A stretch of DNA of 36,301 nt from a virus. A program made the translations under genes and the position numbers. Positions within the stretch are counted from its first letter, which is position 1; each line of letters opens with the position of its first letter. The notes beneath the pieces were generated by a model, which worked only from the letters and a program-made list of their open reading frames with translations, ran no database searches and was not told the DNA's origin. Below are positions 35,847-36,301 of the stretch, piece by piece. The stretch spans positions 1 through 36,301 of the IMG/VR virus record IMGVR_UViG_3300035070_002982; one strand, written 5' to 3'.

Positions 35847-36001
35847 TCCCAATATCCATTATTATCTCCTACTCCTTCGCACTCAATCCGTTTCCAAATA
35901 GGTTGTTTTATTCTCGGTGTAAACATTGAGTATGCAAATGCATTAACAGTATCATCTAACTCATCTCCAAACAGTTTGTAGTGCAATTCTCGTGCATTCA
36001 T
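35810..36001 (-). CDS. Small hypothetical protein (63 aa)
   Basis: MNARELHYKLFGDELDDTVN then AFAYSMFTPRIKQPIWKRIE and NNGYWELSVTHASQDKE. Its tail equals that of 34928-35086. It starts in AAAGGAATAATATG, one of the few starts here with a weak Shine-Dalgarno (AAAGGA). No family recognised. Confidence 0.68.
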   Translation of the reverse strand: MNARELHYKLFGDELDDTVNAFAYSMFTPRIKQPIWKRIECEGVGDNNGYWELSVTHASQDKE

Positions 36002-36018
36002 ATTATTCCTTTGGGTTA
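35999..36018. repeat. Direct repeat C, copy 2
   Basis: See copy 1 at 35084-35103. It spans the junction of 36003-36251 and 35810-36001. Confidence 0.88.
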
Positions 36019-36251
36019 GTGTCTTGTAATAGGTTTAAAATGTCTCTTTTACTTAGCCATATACTTTCACCAGCAATATGTTGTTTAATACAATTTATTT
36101 TATCATTTGGTGCATTATATATCCTCTCTACAATATGGTTGTGATAGTCTGTAGCCAATCTTTCCGCAACCATTCTAACATCGTATTCCGAATAATTTTC
36201 TTTACGATATGTTTCAATAAGTTCATCTAACTTGTTTTGTATGTAGTTCAT
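36003..36251 (-). CDS. Hypothetical protein (82 aa)
   Basis: MNYIQNKLDELIETYRKENY, then SEYDVRMVAERLATDYHNHI and CIKQHIAGESIWLSKRDILN. Helical, with a possible C-terminal helix-turn-helix-like end (IWLSKRDILNLLQDTNPKE). A TATAAC lies five bases before its ATG, so this may be another near-leaderless promoter and the first gene of this cluster. The 50 bases beyond it to the window end hold nothing else that I can identify. Confidence 0.65.
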   Translation of the reverse strand: MNYIQNKLDELIETYRKENYSEYDVRMVAERLATDYHNHIVERIYNAPNDKINCIKQHIAGESIWLSKRDILNLLQDTNPKE

Positions 36252-36301
36252 AACTTGTTATATGGTTAGTCTCCAATCTATTTATTGAGTGATTGGTGGC
36301 T

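Overview
The window is an AT-rich phage genome segment of about 36 kb. It carries a complete virion-assembly module, lysis genes, a small recombination module and many tiny accessory genes. TGA, TAA and TAG all act as stops, so the standard bacterial code applies. Promoters are sigma70-like (TTGnnn, 16-18 bp, often TATGnTATAAT). Classical Shine-Dalgarno sequences are rare: many genes start in a TAATATG stop/start junction, and four appear to be leaderless. Strong SD use as in Firmicutes and the Bacteroidota -7 promoter are both missing. A Patescibacteria (CPR)-like host is a low-confidence inference. There is no tape-measure, sheath or tail-tube gene, but there are large internal-virion-like proteins and collagen-type fibres, so the virion is most likely podovirus-like.

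Layout. 1-120: small RNA candidate. 116-1898 (minus): recombination cluster with an ERF-type annealing protein, a DUF736/SSB-like partner and a possibly NinB-like protein. 2001-3034: two HNH endonucleases. 3100-3290: a promoter-driven structured RNA. 3312-6203 (minus): small genes plus a large metallophosphoesterase. 6353-8781 (plus): secreted lysozyme, HNH protein, a tRNA-like structured RNA, a NinG-like HNH protein and small genes. 8958-10539 (minus): lysis cassette (two holin-like proteins and a two-domain metallopeptidase endolysin). 10570-30268 (minus): virion module, read from the right as TerS, TerL, portal, scaffold, major capsid protein, glycosyltransferase, head-tail connector, tail proteins, ejection proteins and two collagen-like fibres. 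30421-36251 (mostly minus): DUF1360-like membrane protein, GT2 glycosyltransferase, SAM methyltransferases (one a C5 DNA methyltransferase), a mini-SPFH protein, a second metallophosphoesterase and many small genes, often overlapping.

The most striking point is that the major capsid gene is split into three exons by two group I introns (25621-25847 and 25121-25453). The P, Q, R and S core elements and the P1 guide pairings can be read directly. Splicing restores a 297-residue HK97-type capsid protein. Intron 2 still carries the 3' stub of an HNH homing endonuclease.

Other points are four structured or small RNA candidates, a recurring TATAAT-N6-ATG arrangement suggesting leaderless mRNAs, and an ADP-ribosyltransferase-like domain on the C-terminus of a putative ejected protein. 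No DNA polymerase, helicase, integrase or repressor was recognised, so the phage may be strictly lytic and dependent on host replication, or those genes may lie outside the window.
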